Assembly (NCBI RefSeq): GCF_000220395.1
Contig: NW_004087491.1
Location: 18,066-82,065 of the forward strand
Source: Ichthyophthirius multifiliis
Lineage: Eukaryota > Ciliophora > Oligohymenophorea > Hymenostomatida
Length of the DNA: 64,000 nt
Reading direction: 5' to 3'
The position numbers and the translations under genes were made by a program. The notes beneath the pieces were generated by a model that saw nothing but the letters and a program-made list of their open reading frames with translations, was not told the DNA's origin and searched no databases. Shown here in pieces: positions 1-14,005 of this stretch (positions are counted from its first letter, which is position 1; the number at the start of each line of letters is the position of its first letter).

Positions 1-968
1 GGCTATCTTAGAGTCTAAACTAAAGATCTCATCGCGATTCTCTAGTTTCCGAGATAAATGAGCCCTTTCCATGTTTTTAGCATTGTAATCAGTGCTTTTT
101 TCGCCAGGTTGAGTGTTTTTTCGAACTGCTCCATCTCCCTTCTATTGTCCTCCTAAGACTAGGTTTTGGGAGCACTCTTTGAGGGTGCATCTATATCTGT
201 AAAGACTCCGAAAAGCTTAGGGAAATCCAAATAAACCTTAACTAAATTCCTATAATCAGGCTCATTTAGTAAATAAAGTAAAGTATGAATAATGGGATCG
301 GATAATTCTTATAAAGAATGGTCAATTACACACTCTATGAGTAATTTAATACCTCCAGACCAGGCACATAATTGAGGGTTTCCAACAGCCAGTTTTCTTA
401 TAATTTCAATTGCAGCTTATTTGATCTATTCGTCAGCATTTTCGGAAAAGGCCACAAGGGAATTTGCGAGTAATTTCGGGAAGGTTTTTGGCGTAATTTC
501 GATCCATTTTTTTATGAATTTTAAAGACTAATCTATCTCCTAATATGCACTACTAGATGACGTATTTTAACGATTTTCTTGCGAATTCTTAGTTTCTCTT
601 TCCAATGAACGTGCTATGAATATTGGAATTGAATATTAAATATATTATAATGATATTTTCTCAGATTCTAAGATTAAACGAAAAAATTTTATTGCGTTTG
701 ACCTTAATATGGGGTGAGGTTCGGTTAAAAAAACTCGTATTACATTTATTATAGAACCTTCATCATTATAGAACTTCTTTATTTGTGGAGATTTCATGTC
801 TTAGAGTTTTTTGGTCTTGTTTACAAGTTATTAAAGGATTTAAAATTTATTATCTTGGTATTATTGGTTGTTTTCACGAGATTGATTACGGGCAAAAAAA
901 CGAATTAATTTTAATGCATATTAAACTATTTCTATATCTGAATTATGGCCATCATAGAAATTATCCAT
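1..968 (-). CDS. RICTOR: RICTOR-like TORC2 subunit, N-terminal part (cut by window edge)
   Basis: Rictor is the defining scaffold of TOR complex 2, which regulates AGC kinases and the cytoskeleton. Read with code 6, the minus strand is open from an ATG at 968 to the window edge (322 codons plus 2 nt) with no intron and no frame break. The start MDNFYDGHNSDIEIV is followed by helical repeats. Family-typical stretches are PIFIARSLERE, KLAVGNPQLCAWSGG, then TLLYLLNEPDYRN and a conserved FGVFTD, which match the RICTOR N-terminal domain (armadillo-like, 'LLdsP..R...FTD'). The C-terminal two thirds lie outside the window. The gene is divergent from VPS52, sharing about 300 bp of A/T intergenic DNA. 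The alternative is some other armadillo protein, but the motif order favours Rictor. Confidence 0.82.
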
Positions 969-1269
969 TTATTTATAATAATTATTAATATGTATTTATA
1001 ATAAATCTGTTTTATTTTTCTTATAAAAATTGATATTTTATATAGATTATAAATATTTACATAATAGAAATATATATTATTAGAATTTTTATATATATTT
1101 TATCTTTATTATATAAATATTATTTTTATAATTGTTTTTTTTATATATATATATTTTTAATATATATTTATATGTATTTTAATACATATTATTTATCATT
1201 TATAATATTAATTTTATATTTATAAAAGATTTATTTTTATATTATATTATAATATATTTATATAAAATT
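969..1269. promoter_or_regulatory. Divergent intergenic region RICTOR/VPS52
   Basis: About 300 bp of nearly pure A/T separate two divergent start codons. It must contain both promoters, but no specific element can be recognised in such sequence. I see no RNA gene or repeat of note. Confidence 0.4.
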
Positions 1270-1370
1270 ATGGAATCAATTTATAATTAATTATAAATAT
1301 CTGAACAAACTATAGTATATATAGAATAAAACAAAAATATAAACCTTCCATAAATATATGAAAAAGTAAT

Positions 1371-1410
<40 letters not shown>

Positions 1411-3474
1411 TATAAATATATATATTAAAAAATTCATTTAAATATAATCAATATATTTATTTATATATATTTTATATTTATAGGCTTTTTAAGAATTAAA
1501 AAATAAAGAATGGTAAATATCCGAAAATTATGAATATTTAGACGGAGAGACTTAAATTTTAGAAAATGAACTACAAAAATCATATACTATAATTTAATAA
1601 TTAGAAGATTTATTTATTTAATTTAGCACTGATTTAAACTAATTAGAAAAAGATATGTCTTTATTATAAGAAAAGTCTATTAAAACTATTTAAAATTTGA
1701 AGAACACTTAAAAAATATAAGAAATTTTATAAAATTTAATATCTTCAACAAATATTGATGCTAAGTTTATTATAAATTTAAATAACCAGCCAATAAATTA
1801 AAATTATATATAAAATATTATTTCTTTATAAAATAAATTTTAATTTTTAAATACATTTAATACTTCATAAATTAATACTTTAAATAACTTGTGTAAAATA
1901 TATATTATTTTAAATATATATATATATAAATATTTATATATATTTATAAATATATAATTATATATATTTATTTATTTACTTATTTACATAATTATATTTT
2001 TATTTTCTTTAGAACCTGAAATATAAAAACTTATATAAAAGGCTTGTTTAAGAATTAAAGAATTTTTAATTGACAAAATTAATTATTTATAATAAATTAT
2101 TCAATAGAAAAAAACACAATTTAAAAGCGTCAAATATTTATTGATTTTAGTATATTCCTTTAGTTTTTGAAATAATAAAACCTTTAAATATACACTGAAT
2201 TATTAAATTATTACTCCGAAAACATTTAATATTCCTATTTTTAATATTTTAAAGCTTATATAAATGAAAATATTAAAAAATTACATATTTTATATACCTA
2301 AAATGACTTAATAGTATCACATAATTCACGTTCATATATAAATACAAATGAAATAATTAACTTAGATACAGGATAAAATCGATCTATATTTGATTTAATG
2401 AAAAGAGACTTAATTTTAGATGAAAATCAATATAAAAAAACCTATAAAAATTAACAAAAGTTGACTATAGAGCAGTTTTTTAAAAAAACTAACAAACAAT
2501 TATTTTAAAAGCTATTTTTAGAAAACGAATTTTTGCGAGTTTTTTTTCATTTAAAAAATGATGAAATTTTCGGTATTTTTTAAAATTTCTTTTTTAATAT
2601 TTTCGGAATTTTTCTTGAAACTTTTAAATTTTTGTTACAAAATAATTTCGATTTTTACGGAATGTTACTTATTATACTTATAAATTAATAAAATCAATAA
2701 AAATATTATAATTAATGGACTAATTAATACTTTAATAATATAAATATGACTTTCTGGCCTATATTTGAGCAATTATTTGAAATCTAATTAGCTAGTTTTG
2801 ATAATAAATTACAAAAAAATGCCAATTTTAACTTTTTTTCATATAGATTTGCTGATTTTATGCTTTCTTTATACATATTATATGGTAAATTCGGTGAAAA
2901 TAAGATGCTTTTGGTAAGAATGTAATAGTTGAGTGAAAAATATATGAGGTTTTTGAGAAAAAACGAAGAAGATAACTGCGCAAAAGGTCTTGAAAGTAAG
3001 ATTTTTATGATTTAGAACCTATATATAATTTAGGAAGTATTCGAAAACGAAGAATAGATAAAAATATGTCAAAAAGGAAAAGAATATATAAAAAAAATAG
3101 AAATCGAATTAAAAAATTAAATAGAAAATTACATAAAAATATATATGGAAGATTTATTTCCATTTTTTTTAATAAATAAAGATGAAATTTAATAAGATAA
3201 AAATAATAATAATCATTTATAAGAAACAAATAATAATATTTTAGAAAAAAATATAGATTTTTTGGAAAAAATACCCATTTTTAAAAAAGAAACTTAATAA
3301 TTTTTTAATAGTTAAAATATTTTACTATAAAAATTATTTAAAGAATTTTCAAAAACATTTATTTCTTATTATACTAATTTTTATAATAATAATATAAACA
3401 CTAATAATAATGCAAAAACACTTCCAAAAATACATGAATAAATGAAAAAAATAAATGAAATATTTTAAATATGA
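1270..3474 (+). CDS. VPS52: VPS52 (GARP/EARP tethering subunit), one frame break
   Basis: VPS52 is a coiled-coil subunit of the GARP/EARP complexes, which tether endosome-derived vesicles at the Golgi or recycling endosome. Exon 1 is 1270-1365, intron 1366-1483 (gtaata..tag), exon 2 1484-1892, intron 1893-2012 and exon 3 2013-3474 (TGA). The N-terminal coiled coil (LENELQKSYTIIQQLED) leads into KACLRIKEFLIDKI, which matches the Vps52 'KA..KIREFIL.KI' block. Downstream TFWPIFEQLFEIQLAS matches 'lwPrfe.i...n..S'. The reading frame changes between about 2150 and 2168. One extra base in the short T runs there restores a QFL motif shared with other Vps52 proteins, and the total exon length (1967 nt) is one short of a multiple of three. 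The protein would be about 655 aa, close to yeast Vps52. Confidence 0.85.
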
Positions 3475-3495
3475 ATATATATAATTTTTTTTTAC

Positions 3496-3553
<58 letters not shown>

Positions 3554-3614
3554 TAAAATATTAATATAAATATTAATATAAATATTTGTTATTTATTTTA
3601 ATTAATATATATTT

Positions 3615-4342
3615 TCAAAATCTTTTAAAATCTTCATTAAATTCAAAAGATGCTCTTTAATCCTATCCATTTATTAATTCTCTAAAACTAAAACCAAATA
3701 TTTCATAAAAAATTCCTTATCTATCTTACCTTTTTTTACTATTAAAAGAAGGTAAATTTTATACTTCCATATTGATTCTTTCTTTATCTTAACCTTAATA
3801 TCTTAATTTTAATTTTTCTGTATACTTTTTAATAAGAAAAATAAATATATATATATATTTATATATATAAATATATATATGTATATATTTATATATATAT
3901 AAATATATATATTTATTTCTTCTATTGATATAGCATTTTTTTTTTTAATTATCTTTTTATTTTTAAAAATATTCTTTTTGGAATATATATAATATAATTT
4001 ATATTATATTATTATTAAGTTTACTGTATGTTTAAGGATATTTATTATAAAAATTTTTATTAATATTTACTTAATCATATATAGATTCACATTCGTTTGC
4101 ACAATTATCTTTTTATTAATCCGTCAAATTAATACATTTTTGAAGGCAATTATTATATTCTAATTTTTTTTTATAATTAATTAAATTAGTAAAATAAAAC
4201 CTTCATTTAATTAAAAATATATTCCCATTCTTTATTATTTTTCACTTGAAAAAACCTTTTATAAATAAGTTTTATTTATTTTCTTTAAATAAATAAATAC
4301 TGTATATATTTCATTTCTTAAAATAACTTCTTTTTTTAGCAT
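3615..4342 (-). CDS. Small twin-CX3C protein (159 aa), unrecognised
   Basis: Three exons: 4201-4342, 4025-4159 and 3615-3817. The introns are 4160-4200 (41 nt) and 3818-4024 (207 nt). Exon lengths sum to 480 nt with matching phases, which supports the model. The middle carries NNCLQKC..DNCANEC, i.e. CX3C, ten residues, CX3C. This twin-CX3C arrangement is typical of small mitochondrial intermembrane-space proteins such as the Tim8/9/10/13 chaperones, although their spacer is usually 11 or more residues. The C-terminal half (ERINMEVQNLPSFNS.., ending NEDFKRF) is polar and unfamiliar, and the protein is longer than a small Tim. Function is therefore not assigned. An intermembrane-space protein imported by oxidative folding is a reasonable guess only. 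It is convergent with VPS52 at 140 bp. Confidence 0.6.
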
Positions 4343-4457
4343 TTTTTAAAAATAATAAATTATTTTTTTATAATAATTAATTGAATTAATACATAAAAAG
4401 AAATATATATAAATACTTATAAATTATAATTTATATATATAAATATATTTATATATT

Positions 4458-4479
<22 letters not shown>

Positions 4480-4494
<15 letters not shown>

Positions 4495-4710
4495 GTTTAT
4501 ATTATTTTTTTATTTTATATAAAATTTCTAATTTTTTTTTTATTCATATATATTATATAATTATCATTTAAATAATAAATATTATCTTTTTTGACTAAAT
4601 CCTATATATTTAGAAAGTTCTAATATACATTTATATAATTTTAGAATATATCTTTCTTTTTTTTTACTTCAATTTATATTTATAAATTCCTTTATAATTA
4701 TTAAATATCA
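4480..4710 (-). other. Possible exon or small gene between two minus-strand genes
   Basis: On the minus strand a frame with balanced polar composition (KKKDIFQNYINVYQNFL, DLVKKDNIYYLNDNY) runs through this stretch. It has no clear start, stop or splice context, and other frames are open too because TGA is rare in such DNA. It could be an extra exon of a neighbour or chance. Confidence 0.25.
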
Positions 4711-4765
4711 TAAAATAGCTTAATATTTCCTTTTCATTTGTTCTAGAATTAGTCTTTTATCATCA

Positions 4766-5810
4766 TCAACTTTTAAAATTTATTATTTACTTGATAAAAC
4801 ATTAAAAATATCTTATAAATAATCTACAATACATTAATTCATTATAAAATAAACTTAAATATATAATATATAGTATACTATAATCTATTAAATTATAACT
4901 TTCTTTCGATCTCTAATATCCATTTTTATAATAAACATTTATTTTTATCTTTTAAACCCTCTATTTTTACCATTTAAATCTTATTTAGTCAATTATTTGG
5001 ATATCAAATACCTAAAAAGCCTATTATACTATAATTTAATTCTAAAAATGATAATAATGCTCATATAATTAGCATTAAAAGTGGTAAAATAGCCTTTAAT
5101 TAATTGAATATTTTATTCTTTAAAGGACTTACATAACTCGATATTACTTATAGTAGTCTAAAAATCGTTTTTTTCTCAAAAAGAATGTATTTTTTCTTAC
5201 AATTAATCTATATTTAAGTTTTATCTAATATATACATATATATATGTCTTATATTATTCTTTTTTTCGAGTTTTTTTTTTAAAATTTTTTTTCTTAAAAA
5301 AATTCAAGCCTTTTTTTTCTTAAATAAAAAACAGTTTAAAATCTTGCTTTTTTAAGTCTTAAATTTTCTTTATTTTTTTGTTTGGTAATCGAATTCTTAA
5401 ATACATATATAAATTAAGGATTAAACAAACAATTTTAGACTAATTTACCTCCTTTTTAATCTAAAATTAGTCTAATATAAACTCTTTCAGAAAATCAAAT
5501 AAACTCTCTTACCTTCTATTTATCTAAAGTACTTATTTAAGCATATTTATTCATCAACTAAAGCTAAAAATGCAATTTAAATCCCTCATATATTACAATA
5601 AATATTCCCAAAAGGTATTTTTGTTTGAAATAATTATTCTTTTTATCAATAAATGAAGTAAAAATAGATTTTTTATATATATAATTAATAAATTGATATT
5701 ACCCAAAAATAACTTATAATTATTTTAAATTTCGATAATATAAAATTTACAAATAAGTGTTTCTTTTTTTTTCAAAAAAAAAACAATGAAAAAGTGTATT
5801 TTGTTCACAT
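4766..5810 (-). CDS. Hypothetical protein, approximate model
   Basis: Unrecognised. The 5' exon (about 5700-5800, start not found) reads KFYIIEIQNNYKLF and is spliced to LFQTKIPFGNIYS. A 33-nt intron (gtaata..tttttag, near 5560-5592) removes an in-frame TGA, giving SLVDEQICLNKYFRQIE. A 52-nt intron near 5461-5513 leads to DQKGGKLVQNCLFNPQF. From there one frame stays open for about 230 codons to a TGA at 4766-4768, becoming very basic and aromatic, so the 3' half is uncertain. No domain is recognised. Other frames in the last 300 bases also look codable, so the real 3' end may differ. Confidence 0.4.
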
Positions 5811-6267
5811 ATAAAAAAAATAAATTTATTAAATAAAAAAAAAAATTATAGAAATAATTATAAGATTTATATATATAAATAATTAATATTATTAGTAAGA
5901 TTTTATTAAATACTAATATTATTATATATATTTAAACTTAAATTATGTTTTTCTTTAATATATTTTATTTTTTCTATATATTAAGTACTGTTTATAATCT
6001 TTTTTATATAAAAAAATGACTTGTTTATTATATTTTATACCATTTTTTTTTTTTTAATTGTTTAAAATTAGTCTATTAGTTTTAATTTTTTTTTAAAAAA
6101 AAAAAAAAAAAAACTTGATTATTTCCAGTAAAAACGTAAATTTAAAAATTATACTTAAATTTTTTTTTTTGGTTTTTTTAATTTAAAAAAATAAAATGAA
6201 TAAAAATTAATTTATTCCATATTTTATATAAAAAAGTTATTCACTAAATGACCTTTTTAATTAAAAA
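5811..6267. other. A/T intergenic region
   Basis: About 450 bp of A/T-rich sequence with several homopolymer runs, including T9 followed by an A19-type run near 6090-6113. I see no gene, RNA or recognisable element. Confidence 0.6.
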
Positions 6268-6883
6268 ATGCTCCAAAAAACACCTCCAAAATAACTCCCT
6301 CCAGGTATATATCCACCCAAATTTAGACACAGAACTATAAGTAATCGATTTTCATTTGAAAAAGGTTAAAGATCATCATCTAAATATGAAATATTTCGCG
6401 AAAAAATGCGAAATGGGTAAAATATTGAATAAATAAAATCTTACTTTAATGAAAATACTAACAAATCTTAACAATTTATTAAAAAAATATAGTTTTAAGT
6501 TTAATAAAAAAATTCAATTTAATAGATTTATAATAATATATATTTCTTTTTTGATTAAATAAAAAAAAAAAAAGGATAGATTTGAATATTTTTCTAATGA
6601 AAATTACATTATAGGTAAATAATAAAGAATTATATAGAAAAAACTACAAAATAATATAAAATACGAGTAAATAATTAAATAAATAAATGAATAAAAAACG
6701 AAGAAATAAGATTAAAATATAAATATATAAAAATTCGTTGAAAACATAAATATATAAAATTTACGTAATAAATATAAACATAAAATTTAAGAATACGAAA
6801 TAGAATAAAAAAATGAAAAAAAAAGATATATAGAAAGAATAATTCAAATACACAAATAAAAGAAATATGAAAAAAAAAAATGA
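6268..6883 (+). CDS. Hypothetical basic coiled-coil protein
   Basis: Starts MLQKTPPKQLPPGIYPP, a proline-rich N terminus, then KFRHRTISNRFSFEKG and a K/Q/N-rich stretch. The later part (from about 6580) is best read in another frame as EYFSNENYIIGKQQR..QKKLQNNIKYEQ, a strongly charged coiled coil ending at TGA 6881-6883. The change of frame could be a small intron between about 6495 and 6575 or a homopolymer error. No family is recognised. It is convergent with the kinase gene that ends near 6950. Confidence 0.45.
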
Positions 6884-6949
6884 AAAATAATATATATATA
6901 TATTTATATTAATATATATATGTATAGTAATAGTTTTATGAATATAACT

Positions 6950-7094
6950 TCAAACATACCCATTTATCAATTTATCTTATAGTAATTCTTATATATTAAT
7001 ACTTTCTTCTTTCTTATTAATTTTTAGCGAATATTTTTTATAAAAAAATTACTAACTTTTTGGAAAAAAAAATCATGGTAGATAATATCAATCT

Positions 7095-7149
<55 letters not shown>

Positions 7150-8531
7150 AACATATACATTAACTATAGCTTGTTTAGTTTATATTTCATCTTATTTACA
7201 AAAAGGCGTATAACCAGCTATTAATTGAAAACAAATCACTCCTAAAGCCCATATATTAATATCTTAATTATATATTTAATTACTAATCATTTTAGGACAT
7301 AAATAATCAAAAGTTCCACAAAATGATTTCCTTTTATTAAATTCTTTAGTTTCTATAAACGTAGCACACATAAAATCACAAACATTAACTTTTCCCTAAA
7401 TAGACATAAATATACATACATATATATATAAACATACATCTGATATAAGAATATTTTATAGTTTAAAATCCCTATGTATTATTTTTTAGGATTGTATATG
7501 ATATAAAGCTTTTGATATTTATTTATTATTTTAGCGGTTTCTTCTTCTGTAATTTTTTGATATATATCAAGCATTTCCTCACAATTACCATCAGAAGCAT
7601 ATTCCATCAGAATATAATAATTTAATTTATCTTCAAAATATACAATACATTAAAAATATTTTCATGAAAGCAATAATTTTAGTGAATATTAAGTTCATTT
7701 TATAACTATTCTTCCATATTATTTTATTTTACAGTTTATTTGAGTATAATTTTTATGGCATATATACCTTTAGATATAAGATCACTTATTAAAATAAAAA
7801 ATATACATATATATATATAGAAATATATATTAATTAAATAATATATAAATATAAATTTAAATATATATATATATATTTAAATATATATATAATACCTAAC
7901 CATATATACTTTTCCAAAAACACCTTTTCCAATTATTTTTATGAATTCAAAATCATCTTTTTTTAATTTTTTTAGCTTTATTCATTTATAACTATATTTA
8001 ATAATAATTCTGGTGTATTTATTCTTAAAAAAAAAGCTTAAAATCTCTAATTATATTATATTAATGAAATAAATTGTAGTTATTAGAGTTTATACATTAA
8101 GTATTATCCAAAGATCTATGTAAATAAGCTTTTTCCTTTGTATTTTTTCCACATTTGTTCTTTTATTTATACATAAATACATATTATTGATAATTATTCG
8201 ATGTTTTATTTTATTCTTAATCCCTATTTATATCGATTTCTTATAAAGGGGTTTATGATTGTATTTTATTTTCGAATTTTTATTTATAAAAATAGTTTTT
8301 TTCTTCAATTTATGAATTTAGCATTTAACTAATAGACATTTATTATAATTCCTCATCTAAAAATACTTTTTGGGCCACTATTAATTATTTGGGAGGACAA
8401 TTTTCGTATTAAAAAACCTCTTTCGGTTTACTTTTACTTTAAAGAAACTACCTAAATCTATCCGATTACTAACAATTGTATGAATTATTATTAATTGATT
8501 ATATATAAATAGGTTTTTTATTGAAATTCAT
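6950..8531 (-). pseudogene. Protein kinase, degenerate or error-laden (AGC/Aurora-like fold)
   Basis: The start is at 8531 (MNFNKKPIYIQSINNN). A polar N-terminal region (FLDEELQQMSISQMLN) precedes the catalytic domain. The Gly loop is IIGKGVFGKVYMV, the VAIK Lys is YAIKII, and the catalytic loop IIHRDFKLQNIL has intact HRD and Asn. DFG, however, reads CDFM and the APE position reads CPKM. The C-lobe continues as DINIWALGVICFQLIAG and IFAKNQQERRK. Introns follow the Gly loop, ILISD and KQAI. Five frame breaks lie at A or T runs (8027-8035, 7958-7964, 7652-7656, 7510-7513, 7042-7048), and each is repaired by one added base. The 3' end is not found; the domain runs out near 6950. It is either a decaying paralogue or pseudokinase, or a real kinase in poor sequence. 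I lean to the former only because the motif residues are also changed. Confidence 0.6.
7097..7146. repeat. (AT)n microsatellite in a kinase intron
   Basis: About 25 copies of the dinucleotide AT, lying inside the intron between the kinase residues KQAI and IDIIYHD. Confidence 0.9.
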
Positions 8532-8610
8532 ATTATATATATATATAATCTGTTATATTATTATATATATATTATTTAATATTATAAATGTATTTATATA
8601 TTTATTATTT

Positions 8611-8970
8611 TCATATAATAATATTCTTTAATATAAAAAACAAAAATATATTAAATTGCAAAATAAAAATCTTATTAGAATAGCAATAATTATAACATTA
8701 TAATAATTCTAAATATAATTTGTTTGTGTCATTTTATTGACATTTTTATAAACATTCACTTATACTTTCATAAATAGTTAATGAAGTACATATTAAATCT
8801 GATCTTATGCAATTTTCTTGTTATTTTAATATGTTCATACATTTTACATTGTCTAATACGCAATTTTCTTCTATTTAATTACATTTTTTAGCTTTACAAT
8901 TTTTAAATTCATTTATTGTAGTATTTAAAGAGTAATTAATAAATAAAATTAAAATTATAATATATTTCAT
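8611..8970 (-). CDS. Small secreted or GPI-type cysteine-rich protein (119 aa)
   Basis: A single exon of 120 codons, ATG at 8970 and TGA at 8611-8613. MKYIIILILFINYSLN is a typical signal peptide. The mature part holds ten-plus cysteines in an ordered pattern: NCKAKKC, NCV, KCM, NCI, IC, ECLQKC, QCYNYC. It ends with a hydrophobic tail (IFILQFNIFLFFIL), so a GPI anchor or C-terminal membrane anchor is likely. Ciliate surface immobilization antigens are GPI-anchored and Cys-rich, but they are larger and built on CXXC repeats, so this is not simply one of those. It lies 80 bp upstream of the kinase start, same strand. Family unknown; a surface or secreted role is inferred from signal, cysteines and tail. 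Confidence 0.7.
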
Positions 8971-9645
8971 TTTTATTATTAAAGTATATTTTTTTTTTTT
9001 TTTAATAAACAAAAAAAATAAACAATATAATAAAAAAATAGACTATTGAATTATAAATAAAAAAAAAGAATTATGTATTTTTAATATAAATTTTAAATAT
9101 AGATTAAAAATAAAAAAAATTAAATTATTTATATATAGTTAGTATTTATTTGATTTATAAATATCGATATATATATATTATTTAAATAAAAAAAAAAATA
9201 AGATAATATTTTAATTAATATTTAAATATATAAAATTTATAATTAAAAAAAATATTAATAATTTTTAATAAATTTCATAAAAAAAATATTTCTTAATAGA
9301 TTTTAAAAAAATAATTTATATAAATATAAATTAATATTTATAATAAAAACTCTGATATAATAAATAAATATTAATTAAATTACGTGTTTAAAAAATTATA
9401 TGTAACACACAAAAAAAAAAATTAAAAAAAATAAAAAATATAACAAATAAAAAGATATTTTTGTAAGTATATAATATAAATATATATATATAAAATAATT
9501 TATAAATATATATATAAATTTATGTATATAAATATATATATTATATATATATTCTTATATTTATTTATATATATATATTTATTTTTATAAACAATAAATT
9601 ATTTAACTAAAAATAAAATTCCTTTTTAATACATTATTTTAATAT
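8971..9645. promoter_or_regulatory. Divergent A/T intergenic region
   Basis: About 675 bp, nearly all A/T with long A runs and (AT)n near 9480-9560, between the divergent Cys-rich protein gene and the HisRS gene. No coding, RNA or specific regulatory element is recognised. Confidence 0.5.
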
Positions 9646-12816
<3,171 letters not shown>

Positions 12817-12899
12817 CTTTTTTTTATAATTATATATAATAAAAATAAATGTGTGTGAGTGATTATAATTAGAAATATAATACAAAAATAAAGATATAT

Positions 12900-12900
12900 G

Positions 12901-12945
<45 letters not shown>

Positions 12946-12960
12946 TTATATTTATATATG
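12900..12960. repeat. (AT)n tract between convergent genes
   Basis: An alternating TA tract with TATATACATA interruptions, located between the HisRS stop and the stop of the next convergent gene. Confidence 0.8.
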
Positions 12961-12964
12961 TTTT

Positions 12965-13833
12965 TCATTTTCTACTATTATCTGATGTCTAAAATTAAGA
13001 AAAAGATTTATTTAATTATACTCTTTAAGGAGAATAAAAAATACTAGAATTTTCTTGAAAAATACACTTTTATTTTTTTTCTTTTTTACATTAAACAGTA
13101 TCATAAGAATGATTAATATTTTAAATTTCTTGATTATTTTTTTAAACCTTATTATTATTTTCTCTTCCAAAAATTAATACATTTCGTTAATTTTAGAATT
13201 CATTTGTTTCATCTTTTTGCCAATTAATCACTTTTAGTTTTTAATTTCTTTCATGTTTAAATTTAAAGTTACATCCTATTAAATCAAAATTTATTAATTA
13301 TTATTTTAATTCATTATTTTTCATTTATATTTATTATATATTATATTCTTAATCATTTATTTATTATTGTTATTTTTTACTATTTTAATTTATTTTTTTA
13401 GCTATCTATTGAATATTTTATTCTTTAAATATTTATTTAGTATTTTCTTCATTTTCTTTTATTATTGTTTCCTATTAATTAATAGGAGATGATTTATAAT
13501 TTAAAATCTAAACATTTTCATCTTTTTTAATATTAGATTATTTATTTCTTTTAAAAAGCTCTTTACTTTCATTTTTAATTTAATTATTTTTATTTATTAA
13601 TTTTAAATTTACTTATTTTCATTAAAACTATAATCTTCATAATTTTATTATTTTTATAAAATTACACTCTTATCTTACTTTTGTTTTTTAGGAGAACCAT
13701 ATCTACTTTCTAAATATTATTTTTATTTTTCTTCTTGCCATTCTTTATAACTTAAATAAGATTTAATATTCTTATTATTTTAAATATTCATTTCTTATTC
13801 ATTTAAATTCTATTGATTATAGCAATTTCCCAT
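12965..13833 (-). CDS. Q/N-rich protein with N-terminal MGNC acylation signal, one frame break
   Basis: No intron. ATG at 13833, TGA at 12965-12967. The length of 869 nt is one base short of 290 codons. The start MGNCYNQQNLNE fits N-myristoylation at Gly2 with possible palmitoylation at Cys4, so membrane attachment is likely. SYLSYKEWQEEKQKQYLESR follows, then a glutamine-rich coil. The frame shifts near the T run 13587-13591. After it the sequence reads NESKELFKRNKQSNIKKDE, DLIGCNFKFKHERNQ and ends FSQFQTSDNSRK. No domain is recognised. It is the first of several minus-strand genes and sits just downstream of the acyl-CoA synthetase gene, whose product also starts MGC. Confidence 0.65.
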
Positions 13834-14005
13834 TATATATATATTTTATTTTATTAAATTATTTCCTCCCCTTTTTTTGTTTGTTTATTTTTTAGTGGTA
13901 AAATATATTAAATATATTTTTATTAATTAATAGTAATAATAGCTATTTTAAAAGAAAAACAATTATACTTAAATTTATATATAAATATAAATATATAAAA
14001 TATAA

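Noticed and set aside
785-988. Short standard-code frames such as 785-988 (+), 10779-10985 (-), 15253-15489 (-), 46982-47164 (+) and 59621-59893 (-)
   Set aside because: They lie opposite, or inside as TGA/TAA-bounded pieces of, well-supported code-6 genes (RICTOR, HisRS, ACSL, VPS13, citrate synthase).
2150-2163. A 14-nt intron (gt..ag) in VPS52
   Set aside because: Removing it also restores the frame, but 14 nt is below any intron seen here, and adding one base to a T run instead restores a conserved QFL motif. The latter matches the pattern in other genes.
5565-5590. TGA as selenocysteine or a second sense codon
   Set aside because: The TGA falls inside a plausible 33-nt intron, and TGA ends every well-resolved gene in the window.
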